Positions 8,401 to 15,795 of a stretch of 38,147 nt of DNA are shown here, piece by piece. The DNA is taken from the IMG/VR virus record IMGVR_UViG_3300017737_000023, positions 1-38,147 of that record. One strand, written 5' to 3'. A program made the position numbers and the translations under genes. The stretch comes from a virus. Positions within the stretch are counted from its first letter, which is position 1, and the number at the start of each line of letters is the position of its first letter. The notes under the pieces were generated by a model, which was not told the origin of the DNA, searched no databases, and worked only from the letters and a program-made list of their open reading frames with translations.

Positions 8401-9038
8401 CAGTGGTGAATGGTTTAAGTGAGGTTATTCAGGGCACTCAAACAGCAACTGAAGCATTCGCTAATTTCTTGAGAACCATTGGGAACATGTTAGTCCAAGA
8501 AGGTACGAGGATGATTGCTACTTACATTGCGATCGGCATTGCGAAGGCATTTGCCGGGATGAGTGGCGGTGGCGGTGGCAGTGGTTCCGGCGCTGTTGAT
8601 CCTGGCATTGTTATCCAAGATGGAAGTGGATTTGGCCTTTCTGGCGACATAATTCAGCAAGGCGGCCCTGGCTTTTCAGCTCTTAACCTTCCAACTGCTG
8701 CAAACGGTGGCCCTGTTGAAGGTGGTCAGCCTTATCTGGTTGGAGAGCGTGGCCCAGAGCTATTCGTTCCAGGGCAATCAGGCGGTGTCATGCGTAATGA
8801 GGACATGCGCTCCCTTATGGGTCGTTCTCCTGCTTCAGGAGGCGCACCATCCATGAACTTCAGCTTTGAGACAACCAGTATTGGTGGAACGGAATACGTC
8901 AGCCGTGAGCAGCTTGAATCTGCAATGGCAGTGACCCGTAAACAAGCGTCTAATGACGGAGCAAAGCGAGGTATGAGCATGACGCTAGATAAGATGCAGA
9001 ATAGTCCTAGAACTAGATCCAAGATTGGTCTTCGCTGA
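5478..9038 (+). CDS. tape measure protein
   Basis: An 1186-aa protein, the second longest in the window. Start is GTG 5478, supported by a strong SD (AGAGAGGAG) 7 nt upstream. Residues 1-390 are Lys/Gln/Ala-rich coiled coil. Residues about 394-445 hold glycine-rich hydrophobic segments (LGAGFPLLFGGGPGSVLGG), which may insert into the membrane at injection. A second long helical region follows. The C-terminus (about 1080-1130) has NGGPVEGGQPYLVGERGPEL and FVPGQSGGVM, a signature of many tape measure C-termini. At about 0.15 nm per residue the tail would be roughly 180 nm long. Codon use is A-rich in the middle. It ends in a TGATG overlap with the next gene. Confidence 0.9.
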   Translation: MADYQAKINLLVSGQAQLKALTRELKAANEEAETLKRKAQSLGGVASRARQVLGVTGRDQPRGEKGRFAKDPNRASRLNALQSERGAQRAAFLADRTAKLQFATARGVQKQIEGQKQLNNLVAKQTRTQIDLNKTTDLFETRLAKLRRGRVQDSKGSQPEIDAIRASSQQLQQAFKAALAGGEANLQLLKTTADAMGKLVERQNELNRLSKLRSKGFEKGRGLQERVDTLAESGRFAPQKVRQARALSTEVITAANVGDATKYANALGKAEAFIRRQEEFLGKVRAGQKSINVAQRSLNKLKSLELADQKLIAAVQGKLSKANVEALKGNVTKARQITDEVIEEVNAHKAVVAELKRENVQRDRGLARTRKQADKDARDAKAAKARERKKTGKLGTNVALGAGFPLLFGGGPGSVLGGILGSAFGMGGSVLGGALGQQFDKLGAAALSTGKAFNKASDNIDKFVSLIGQNGSKGFAGRAEFLSSQGLSSQVAVAAIQEFEKVYGTEARKKFEELGRTSKEFDNVMNDIGVTLQLLMAGPLKGLLDIIKQITGAGTREPQGQEASKQRFQKKADTAAIGIANLATKVQGMEPGDERFALAQKLNTLIIERAGNLRMVEDYNNRAANKTREILSLEKLLTNEVGKRKQLQADETAIVRDRLTARRDTLATMQGDLDLNKATADVEKLRAELAAEISLSGELSTKSLTVQNNLNKAIGVQNRARLNGANNILLTQRAINREVVNNEMATMASRQALDSVNNSLRAFQKTAVERYEDELTLIQSQFFITADLLDIKERIEKTGINEKEIIDAITVKYEMLRNLEKERAELATETARQRELERLDVQQQIKDQAALNNLKAASSAEKQIRSLSPETTGEFLGTGFGFFDGSSRLEAELGEDRIRQTQAYSLEIQALTDRIADLRAKGGDVELITGKEKDLKEVQRLADNYAKLQPGIDAARVSQERFNEAFALTAPAVNSVVNGLSEVIQGTQTATEAFANFLRTIGNMLVQEGTRMIATYIAIGIAKAFAGMSGGGGGSGSGAVDPGIVIQDGSGFGLSGDIIQQGGPGFSALNLPTAANGGPVEGGQPYLVGERGPELFVPGQSGGVMRNEDMRSLMGRSPASGGAPSMNFSFETTSIGGTEYVSREQLESAMAVTRKQASNDGAKRGMSMTLDKMQNSPRTRSKIGLR

Positions 9039-9445
9039 TGGCAACAAGATTTCCGACAATGACGCCGTCGTCTAGAAAGATCACAATGGGCGATCTGCCC
9101 ATTAAGGTTTACAGGGCAATGTCTGGCGCGACAGTACGTCGTGCTTTTGGTAATCAAAAGACGCAGTATGTTTTGAAACTACAGTTCAACAACATTGGTG
9201 ATGACATTGAGCTGCGTCGAGGTGCCGGAACTGTTTTAGATATTTTGAAGCATTACGAGTCCACCAACGGAACTCTTGAAAATTTTCAGCCAGGGACAGG
9301 TTTATTGCGGGGAATGGGTAATGCTTCTAAGGTTTATATTAAAGACGTAATAAAGTGGCGTTATGCCAAGCCCCCTGAGATACAAAGCGTAAAAGAGGGA
9401 GTTAGTAACGTTTCCATTGAACTTATAGCGGAGCTTGACGCATAA
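9038..9445 (+). CDS. minor tail tip protein (gpM-like position)
   Basis: A 135-aa protein directly after the tape measure. It has a short N-terminal linker (RFPTMTPSSRKITMGDLPIK) and then alternating strands with YVLKLQFNNIGDD and VLDILKHYESTNGTLENF, ending SVKEGVSNVSIELIAELDA. The 'Y.l.l.F.ni' strand, a helix, a Gly-rich loop and a closing strand resemble the small tail-tip proteins encoded in the lambda M slot. That slot and the coupled TGATG and TAATG junctions are the main support. Its exact family is not certain. Confidence 0.6.
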   Translation: MATRFPTMTPSSRKITMGDLPIKVYRAMSGATVRRAFGNQKTQYVLKLQFNNIGDDIELRRGAGTVLDILKHYESTNGTLENFQPGTGLLRGMGNASKVYIKDVIKWRYAKPPEIQSVKEGVSNVSIELIAELDA

Positions 9446-9915
9446 TGAGTAACGAAATCCGAATTTGTCAATTCATTGAAATTGACCCTAGCAAAGGCAT
9501 GGTTAAGCGTTACCAGAATTATTTTATACAAGAAACCAAGATTTTTAAAGGTGAAAATTATAGTTTTGCTCCTTTTGAAGCAGAAGGCGGCGTGTCTAGC
9601 TTAAATGCGGAAAATCAGCAAGTTATTATTCGTTTGCCAGCCAGTGAGTACGCAATACGTCTTGTAGAAGAAGGCGACGGCAATAGGTTGAGTAAAATGC
9701 TTTTGTGTACCAGATTTATTACGGTTGGTGGCTCTATACCCGACACTGGACCAGAGGAGTACTACGTAGGGATTGGAGCGTCATTTAGTGACGACACGAT
9801 TGAGCTTCGTTTTCGATCTGCCTTAGATGGTGTTGCAGGAGGCTTTCCGGCTAGAACCCTGACGGAAAGAAACGTTGGCATTCTGCCACTTGACTCAAAC
9901 TTGTCATTGCGATGA
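9445..9915 (+). CDS. tail tip protein (gpL-like, DUF1833 type)
   Basis: A 156-aa protein. It begins with strands (IRICQFIEIDPSKGMVKRYQ) and a block FKGENYSFAPFEAEGGVSS. It ends NVGILPLDSNLSLR; the 'R.vG.LPl' ending is typical of lambda L-like tip proteins, which form the collar between the tape measure end and the J protein. Lambda L binds an Fe-S cluster through C-terminal cysteines. Here only single scattered cysteines are seen and none near the C-terminus, so no cluster is expected. It overlaps the next gene as ATGA. Confidence 0.65.
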   Translation: MSNEIRICQFIEIDPSKGMVKRYQNYFIQETKIFKGENYSFAPFEAEGGVSSLNAENQQVIIRLPASEYAIRLVEEGDGNRLSKMLLCTRFITVGGSIPDTGPEEYYVGIGASFSDDTIELRFRSALDGVAGGFPARTLTERNVGILPLDSNLSLR

Positions 9916-10286
9916 ATGACTTAATCGGGCTGGAATATTGCTGGGGCGCACACCCAGCAGACGGACGAAATAAGACTGATTGCTTTCAGTTGCTTTGTGA
10001 AATCCGTTCACGGCTTGGGTTGTCGGATTACAAAGAGCAGTTTTGTTGGGTTTACTGGCTGTACTCAGCCGAAACACTTAAACCAAGTCAGATGGCTCGG
10101 TGGTTACTTCAAAGCGGGAAGCGGCTTAAGATACCAAAAGTTGGTGCTGCCGCTTTGCTTGCTGAGCCAAACAATGCTGCGCTTGGAACGGTGACTGATC
10201 AGGGTTTGATCTGTCTTGCTCCTGGCGGCCAAGTTGTTTGCGTTCCAGTTGAGCGCGTCAATGCACATTATTTCTGGTTGAACTGA
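9912..10286 (+). CDS. NlpC/P60-like tail protein (gpK-like), probably degenerate
   Basis: A 124-aa protein in the slot of the lambda K peptidase. Its N-terminus, LIGLEYCWGAHPADGRNKTD followed by CFQLLCEIRSRLG, matches the start of NlpC/P60 cysteine peptidases, with Cys24 in the nucleophile position. The usual catalytic His in the following strand (the 'HvGi' motif) is not visible. The matching place reads GTVTDQGLICLAPGGQVV, ending near VPVERVNAHYFW. The protein may keep only a structural role in the tail tip, or use a different His such as the one in NAHYF. It overlaps L by ATGA and J by TGATG. Confidence 0.6.
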   Translation: MNDLIGLEYCWGAHPADGRNKTDCFQLLCEIRSRLGLSDYKEQFCWVYWLYSAETLKPSQMARWLLQSGKRLKIPKVGAAALLAEPNNAALGTVTDQGLICLAPGGQVVCVPVERVNAHYFWLN

Positions 10287-13200
10287 TGGATCGGAGACTG
10301 CTGCCTTACGAGTACCAGCTGATTGAAGCGCTGGGGGTAAGCAAGGAAGAGTATCTGGAGTTTGTTGCGCTACAGCAGGAATATAAGGATCCAAAAGCTG
10401 GCAGTGCGCTTGACGTTAGGAATGAAGTGGGAACGATTGCGCTTGTCCTAACGGTTGTTGGGATTCTGTTTCAGGTTGGAGCGGCACTATTAGCACCCAA
10501 GCCAAATGTTCCTGGTCTTAAAAACGATAAAAGGAGTAGACAGCAACGTTTTGCGCCCTCTTCTGGTTTTAATAGCGCCCCAGAGCTTGCGTCTTACGGT
10601 GATCCAGTAAACCTTGTCTACACCAATAAAGACCACAATCGATCAGGAGGAGTTCGTGTTAGCGGCTCTTTAGTCTGGTCGTCAGTGGATAATTATGGTT
10701 CATCGCAGTTTATGCAGCTGCTGTTTGTTCTTGGTGCGGCGCAAATACTAAACCTTAGTATCAAAAGAACTGCTTTTGGTTCTCTTTCGGTTGACCAGTT
10801 AGACCCAGCGACAGTTTTTTTATTTTATAAGAGCGCAGCTGAGGGCAAAAATCCAGCATTTAATGATCTTGCATTGCCCAGAGGAGGTGATCTCAGCTTT
10901 TATCCACAAGACCTGAAGCGTGACAATAATCAGGCAGTTTGTCAAGTTGTTACTATTAAAAATAGCAGTGGTACGGCAGGATTCAGCCAAGCATATTCTC
11001 CTACTACTTCATCATCAATCGGAGTTTATGACCCTATCCCTGTCAACGTAGAAATGGTGACAAGAGATACTAACGGCGAGGAACGATACGCTATCAATGG
11101 AATTGAGCTAGAACAACTTGACTGGACAAGTCCAAGTTTTCAGTACACAAAAGGCAAGGAAATTATAGTTAGATTTCAGTCTAAAGGTTACGAACGCCAC
11201 AACGATAATGGTGAAGCACGCCCTTTAGGTGTTAATCTTCGCCGTCAAGCAGTAAGTGCTTTGGACTTTGGAAGCACTTATATGTTGGGATCTGCAAAAT
11301 TTCGTTTAATTAGTTTTGGAAACTCTAAGGATATTGATGATGGTGACGTAAACGCAACTTTTAGGTGCGTAGAGAGCGGCTTCTGCCCAACCGCCCCATA
11401 CGATGAAGTGTTGCCCGTGCAGGAGGCAAAAGAGGAAAAAGCAAAGTTAGAGCAGCATATGAAAATACTAAGAAATGTGACGGAAGACGAAGAAGCAGTA
11501 CCTGACCCTCCTACTCAAAGCAATAAAAATTTTCAAGACTTGTCTGCCGTTGAGAAAGAAACAGAAAAAGAATCGAATCTACGACAATACATAAGAACAA
11601 GATTTCAAAATACTTATCAGCTAGGCCACTGCAAAGTCAATTATGATTTTAATAGCGACCGTATAGTTAGTTGGATAAACGTACTTGATGAAATAAAGTA
11701 TAAAGCAATTGATCCGGGGGGTTCAATTGAATATACAAAAGAATTACAACGTGAGTTTATGGCAGACCCGCCAACCATTAAACGGTCGAAAGTTATTGAT
11801 GAGTTGGAAAGTGATCGCGATAAAGCGCAAGAGGTAATTGCTGAAGTTATTGCCGGAGAGCATGATAAGTCAGATATTTGGCTAAGCATAATTACTATAG
11901 GTGGTCAACCTAGAGGTTTAAGATCCGCTATTATAGTAGCAATTAAAGAAGATAAGCAAAAAGGGGAGCTGGGTGTACTGCTTAGCGAGCTAGATAGTAT
12001 AAAAAATGATCTAAATAACATTAAGTCAAGAATTCGTGAAGGTCTTAATAAGTCAAAACGAGTTAAAGAGTCTTCTTTCAACCAAGCGACCAAGTCAAGT
12101 AGTGCAAAGGGCGTGTACAGGATACCCAGTTGGGATCAACTAAGAGACGAGAAAACAGGAGGTATGTCATTAAGGCGCTCAGCAAGCAAACTCGAAATAA
12201 AACTTTCTGAAGTAAAAGATAAAATTCAAGCTAGGCGCGAAGAGATCAAGGCTAAGGAAAGAAGGCCGGTAATTAGGCAACTGCGAAAGGCAGAAAGCGC
12301 TTTTACGAGTCTTTCCCCAGTTGAGAATGGTTTGAACGTAGAGAATAGATACGGCTTTGGCGGCCTTAATGCAATGAACAGACTGCTAAATAGTTTGCCA
12401 AAGGGTAAAAAAATTGTTGACGAAGACGCTATAAATGCAGCAGGGAGAGTATTCGGGAAAATTTTAGCAGATAAAGGAAACGCTAAACGTGCAATTAATC
12501 GTTTTTTAGATAACTGGGAGGACTGCTTGAAGGCAGCTGATAACCATTTCTTTGTTAAGGCTTTAGTAAAAGCAGAATCAGCGGCATACGAGACGATGAG
12601 CGAAGTTGATCAAGTTAAATTTTCAATTAAATCAAAACTGTTTAGACGAATATCTGGCCGTCAAAAAAAGTATGGCGAGATACGGGCATCAAAAAGATAT
12701 TCAAGAGGCGACAACGGAATACATGCACGCCAAGCTTTCTTTAGGTTTTCCTACAAGAAAGAATCAGCCACGCGCTATACAGTGCATCCAGTGCTTTTCT
12801 CTTTGCGCCAAGCTTCAGAAAGCGATGCGTACACTGATTTTAATTTTCTTGCCCCAAGCCGTGCCAGGTATGCTTTCAAGCTCGAACCTGTCTATGACGT
12901 AGCTTCTGAGCTTAGATTAAACGGCCAAGAAACGATTGTTGTTTTAAGCAGCAACGAAACAAGCAAGTCTACAAAAAACGCTGTTGACTCCGTAATTGTA
13001 TGGTACAAAGGCTCAGAAATACATATAGCGGAGCAAAAGAAAAAGAACGAGCCATATCTTATAGAGCGTGGGCCTGAGCTTATAAATGAGTGGGACGTAT
13101 TTTCGGTTAACACTGACACTGAAATTCAGTTTAGCCTTGAGAATGGCCCCGAAATGTCATTAACCGCTGTAACTGAACAACAAATCCAAAGCGCCAAAGG

Positions 13201-14419
13201 AATCTACAACGACCTTTCAATGCTTGGATTAAGCATGTTTGCCGGTCGAAATGTTCAAGATATGCGTAATGTGAGTGCATTTGTGGAGCAAGGTAAAACA
13301 AGTTATACAGTGAACGACTTTGACAGCCTACCCACTGCAAGCACAAGCTTTGCCCCTGACATTTTTGTAGACACCGTCCTTGACAAAAGAAATGGAATTG
13401 GCAAATACGCGCCAAAATCTGTTTTAGATCAAGATAGCCTTCAGCTTGCAAAAAGATTCTGCCAACGAAATAATCTGCCTGGTCACTTTGAAGAGAACGA
13501 GACGCCGACAAGCATTAGATTGTTTATGGATTGTGTAATTGCTGATGACTCGTCTTGGCGCGAGTTCTGGGTAAGCAATGCTCCTTTTAGCTTGCTTGAG
13601 TTTGCGCGAAAAAATGGCAAGGAGACTCTAGTTCCCGTTGTGCCCGTAACCGGAAGTGGCAGAGCAGCCGAAGACGATGGACGCCCCATCTCTCTGGCTA
13701 TTTCCGCATTGTTCACGACAGGAAACATACTGGAAAATTCTTACAAGGAAGAGTTTCTGGACTATGGCGCAAGTACTCAAGACTTAATTGCAAGTGTCAT
13801 TTACAGAGAAGAATACGCAGAAACGGTTTTTCAGCGTAAAAGAACAGTTCAAGTTAAAAGAAAAAATACTAATGTAAACAAAGCAATTAAAGAAACGTTT
13901 GACGCAAGTGGTTTTATTACGAGCAGGCAACAAGCAATTTTGTTTGGCAAGATGCTTGTCAACCAGCGTAAATTTATCAGGCGTGGCGTTGAGTTTAAGA
14001 CGTTCCCTTCAAACAATCCAGTTGAGCCTGGAGCCTTTATTTATGTAGACATCGGTCTTACTAACTGGGAAAGACGGTCTTCCGGCGTTATTGGTACGGA
14101 CGGAATTTTAAATTCGCCATTGCAAGATAAAATTGAAGACGGAACTTATAGCTTTTTAATTTACGATCGAAACGATAGCAAGGTGCACGCTAGAGACTTA
14201 GTAGCAGTGTCAGGCGGAGTTGCCTCTCAGCTTAGTGAGAACGCACAAAACCTGTATGTGATGGGGATTGATCCGGGGAAGAAGCGTGTGTTCCGCATCA
14301 CGGAAGTAGAAATGGATCAGGATGGAGAGGTGACGGTAAGGGCTGTCGAGTATCCGTGCGATGATGAGGACCGCGCTTATGTTGCAGACTTTAGGTCCAC
14401 CGAGTTTGATGTGAGCTAG
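10286..14419 (+). CDS. tail tip attachment protein (gpJ-like) with large charged insertion
   Basis: A 1377-aa protein, the longest in the window. Residues 1-45 are a charged helix. Residues 49-70 are hydrophobic (VGTIALVLTVVGILFQVGAA), then APKPNVPG. Residues 95-370 give the hub-like beta domain (SYGDPVNLVYTNKDHNRSGG, MQLLFVLGAAQ). Residues about 375-830 are Lys/Glu-rich helices, unlike normal J proteins, and codon use is AT-rich there. The rest returns to tip-type beta domains (GREFWVS-like region, FLIYDRNDSK, VFRITEVEMDQDGEVTVRAV). J forms the tail tip and contacts the host. Its place after M-, L- and K-like genes and its length support the call. Confidence 0.8.
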   Translation: MDRRLLPYEYQLIEALGVSKEEYLEFVALQQEYKDPKAGSALDVRNEVGTIALVLTVVGILFQVGAALLAPKPNVPGLKNDKRSRQQRFAPSSGFNSAPELASYGDPVNLVYTNKDHNRSGGVRVSGSLVWSSVDNYGSSQFMQLLFVLGAAQILNLSIKRTAFGSLSVDQLDPATVFLFYKSAAEGKNPAFNDLALPRGGDLSFYPQDLKRDNNQAVCQVVTIKNSSGTAGFSQAYSPTTSSSIGVYDPIPVNVEMVTRDTNGEERYAINGIELEQLDWTSPSFQYTKGKEIIVRFQSKGYERHNDNGEARPLGVNLRRQAVSALDFGSTYMLGSAKFRLISFGNSKDIDDGDVNATFRCVESGFCPTAPYDEVLPVQEAKEEKAKLEQHMKILRNVTEDEEAVPDPPTQSNKNFQDLSAVEKETEKESNLRQYIRTRFQNTYQLGHCKVNYDFNSDRIVSWINVLDEIKYKAIDPGGSIEYTKELQREFMADPPTIKRSKVIDELESDRDKAQEVIAEVIAGEHDKSDIWLSIITIGGQPRGLRSAIIVAIKEDKQKGELGVLLSELDSIKNDLNNIKSRIREGLNKSKRVKESSFNQATKSSSAKGVYRIPSWDQLRDEKTGGMSLRRSASKLEIKLSEVKDKIQARREEIKAKERRPVIRQLRKAESAFTSLSPVENGLNVENRYGFGGLNAMNRLLNSLPKGKKIVDEDAINAAGRVFGKILADKGNAKRAINRFLDNWEDCLKAADNHFFVKALVKAESAAYETMSEVDQVKFSIKSKLFRRISGRQKKYGEIRASKRYSRGDNGIHARQAFFRFSYKKESATRYTVHPVLFSLRQASESDAYTDFNFLAPSRARYAFKLEPVYDVASELRLNGQETIVVLSSNETSKSTKNAVDSVIVWYKGSEIHIAEQKKKNEPYLIERGPELINEWDVFSVNTDTEIQFSLENGPEMSLTAVTEQQIQSAKGIYNDLSMLGLSMFAGRNVQDMRNVSAFVEQGKTSYTVNDFDSLPTASTSFAPDIFVDTVLDKRNGIGKYAPKSVLDQDSLQLAKRFCQRNNLPGHFEENETPTSIRLFMDCVIADDSSWREFWVSNAPFSLLEFARKNGKETLVPVVPVTGSGRAAEDDGRPISLAISALFTTGNILENSYKEEFLDYGASTQDLIASVIYREEYAETVFQRKRTVQVKRKNTNVNKAIKETFDASGFITSRQQAILFGKMLVNQRKFIRRGVEFKTFPSNNPVEPGAFIYVDIGLTNWERRSSGVIGTDGILNSPLQDKIEDGTYSFLIYDRNDSKVHARDLVAVSGGVASQLSENAQNLYVMGIDPGKKRVFRITEVEMDQDGEVTVRAVEYPCDDEDRAYVADFRSTEFDVS

Positions 14420-14451
14420 TATAAAAACAATGTTCCAAGCCTAGCGAAGTA

Positions 14452-14886
14452 ATGGCCTTCTACACCGGACGCAGTGGCTCATTGGTCTTCGACAGCAAAC
14501 CTGTCGCTAAGATTCGTGACTGGTCTGTAGAGACCACGCTTGAGTTGCTGAGCACCAACACTATTGACAGCGCAAGCAATACCTTTACTCCTGGAGTCAA
14601 GAGCGCAACAGGTAGCGCAACTTTGATGTACTACAGGCTTGATGGAGGGGAGAGTGCAAGCTTTACTGAGTTTACAAAGTTGCTATCAAAGATTCACAAG
14701 ACTGGCTCTATCGAGACAAGTGACAGGGTGCTTATGGAGCTAAACGTTGGAACGGGGGACTTAGACGACATTAAATTTAACGCTTACATCACATCTGCAA
14801 GCATTTCAGTTTCGACTGGTGAGCTAAGTGTTGTTCCAATTAATTTTACGGTTGACGGCGACTTTATTCAAGTTATTAGTTCATGA
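14452..14886 (+). CDS. tail-tube-fold protein, 144 aa (second tube-like paralogue)
   Basis: The protein begins MAFYTGRSGSLVFDSKPVAK, then IRDWSVETTLELLSTNTID, a block FTPGVKSATGSATLMYYRL, a helix FTEFTKLLSKIHKTG, and ends ISVSTGELSVVPINFTVDGD. The 'irdWs.ett.e.l.t' strand, the GSATL strand and the closing VPINFTVDG strand match the layout of phage tail tube proteins. It resembles the C-terminal half of the tube protein at 4056-4826 (REWNFEITRDEIDVTT; GSGSATVYF). Its location between J and the fibres suggests a distal tail or baseplate role rather than the main tube. It overlaps the next gene as ATGA. Confidence 0.6.
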   Translation: MAFYTGRSGSLVFDSKPVAKIRDWSVETTLELLSTNTIDSASNTFTPGVKSATGSATLMYYRLDGGESASFTEFTKLLSKIHKTGSIETSDRVLMELNVGTGDLDDIKFNAYITSASISVSTGELSVVPINFTVDGDFIQVISS

Positions 14887-15758
14887 CGTTTTTTCTTGGC
14901 AGCCAAGGCAATATCCGGTTACGTCGTGGAACGCAAATTGTTTTAGGCAATTTAGCGGAGCAAGTTTCTAGCGACGACATCAGTACGACGCTTAGCCGCA
15001 TTGGGACGTCAAGCGGGGTAGACAATCTTTTTACAGGAGACAAGGTTGATATTGGAACAAGTGACGCACGTAATCTTTTGTTCATTCCAGCCTCTAACTG
15101 GTCTTCTGGAGCAATAGAAGACACTTTTAGCGCTTTTGTAAATGTAAATGCTGCTGGTGGCTTGCGCTTATACCCGACATTTGCTGATGCTGTAAATAAT
15201 AATCGGACAAGCGAAGTTGCCTTGCAATCGTTTACGGGAGATCCTATTGCGATAACAATTGATGTTAGAGACGTCGGCTCTAATATCCTTGGCGATGTCA
15301 CGAACTACGAATTTAACGCCAGTCGTGAGCAGGTTGACACAACAACGCTTTCGGACAAGTTTAAGAATCAATACAATGCTGGCTTGATTAGTGGCAGCGG
15401 GCGTATTGAGTGCATTTTTAACAATGCGACTAATGGCGCAAAGGAGACGTCACTCTTGATGCTTCAGTTGATACAAAGGTTAGATTTAGGCTGTGCCTTT
15501 GACCTTTTCCTTCATTTAGTTGATAACGATTTAAGCCCAACAGAGCAGAGCATTTTTTACTCTCTCACTGCTGTTGTCACCAATTCTGGCGTTTCAGTTG
15601 ACCTAGATGACGCAATTAGATGCACTTTGGATTTTGTGACGACCGGCGAGTTAAAGCTTGTGGTTGGCACGTTTGCCGAGTACCTGCTGAAAGAAGATGA
15701 CGATCGAATCCGTCAAGAGCAGTCTCTCAATTTCCTGTTGACGGAAGTTACGGATTAA
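14883..15758 (+). CDS. tail-tube-fold protein, 291 aa (third tube-like paralogue)
   Basis: The C-terminal part reads VTNYEFNASREQVDTTTLSD, then LISGSGRIECIF, a helix MLQLIQRLDLGCAFDLFLH and RCTLDFVTTGELKL. These line up with VREWNFEITRDEIDVTTIG, GSGSATVYF, VLQRVQTGCKFKLY and SVEINF of the main tube protein at 4056-4826. The N-terminal part (FTGDKVDIGTSDARNLLFIP, GGLRLYPTFADAVNN) also resembles the inserted domain of that protein (FKAGDPVKF, TLPAGIAAGTTYY). I infer duplication and divergence of a tube gene. It lies just before the fibres and may form the platform to which they attach. Confidence 0.6.
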   Translation: MTFFLGSQGNIRLRRGTQIVLGNLAEQVSSDDISTTLSRIGTSSGVDNLFTGDKVDIGTSDARNLLFIPASNWSSGAIEDTFSAFVNVNAAGGLRLYPTFADAVNNNRTSEVALQSFTGDPIAITIDVRDVGSNILGDVTNYEFNASREQVDTTTLSDKFKNQYNAGLISGSGRIECIFNNATNGAKETSLLMLQLIQRLDLGCAFDLFLHLVDNDLSPTEQSIFYSLTAVVTNSGVSVDLDDAIRCTLDFVTTGELKLVVGTFAEYLLKEDDDRIRQEQSLNFLLTEVTD

Positions 15759-15795
15759 ACTAAACGCACGTACCCCTGGCGTAAGGAGCTGAGCC

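Noticed and set aside
13131-13728. Minus-strand frames within the J-like gene
   Set aside because: Shadow frames of a well-supported long gene, Cys/Phe/Leu-rich and with no coupling to anything.
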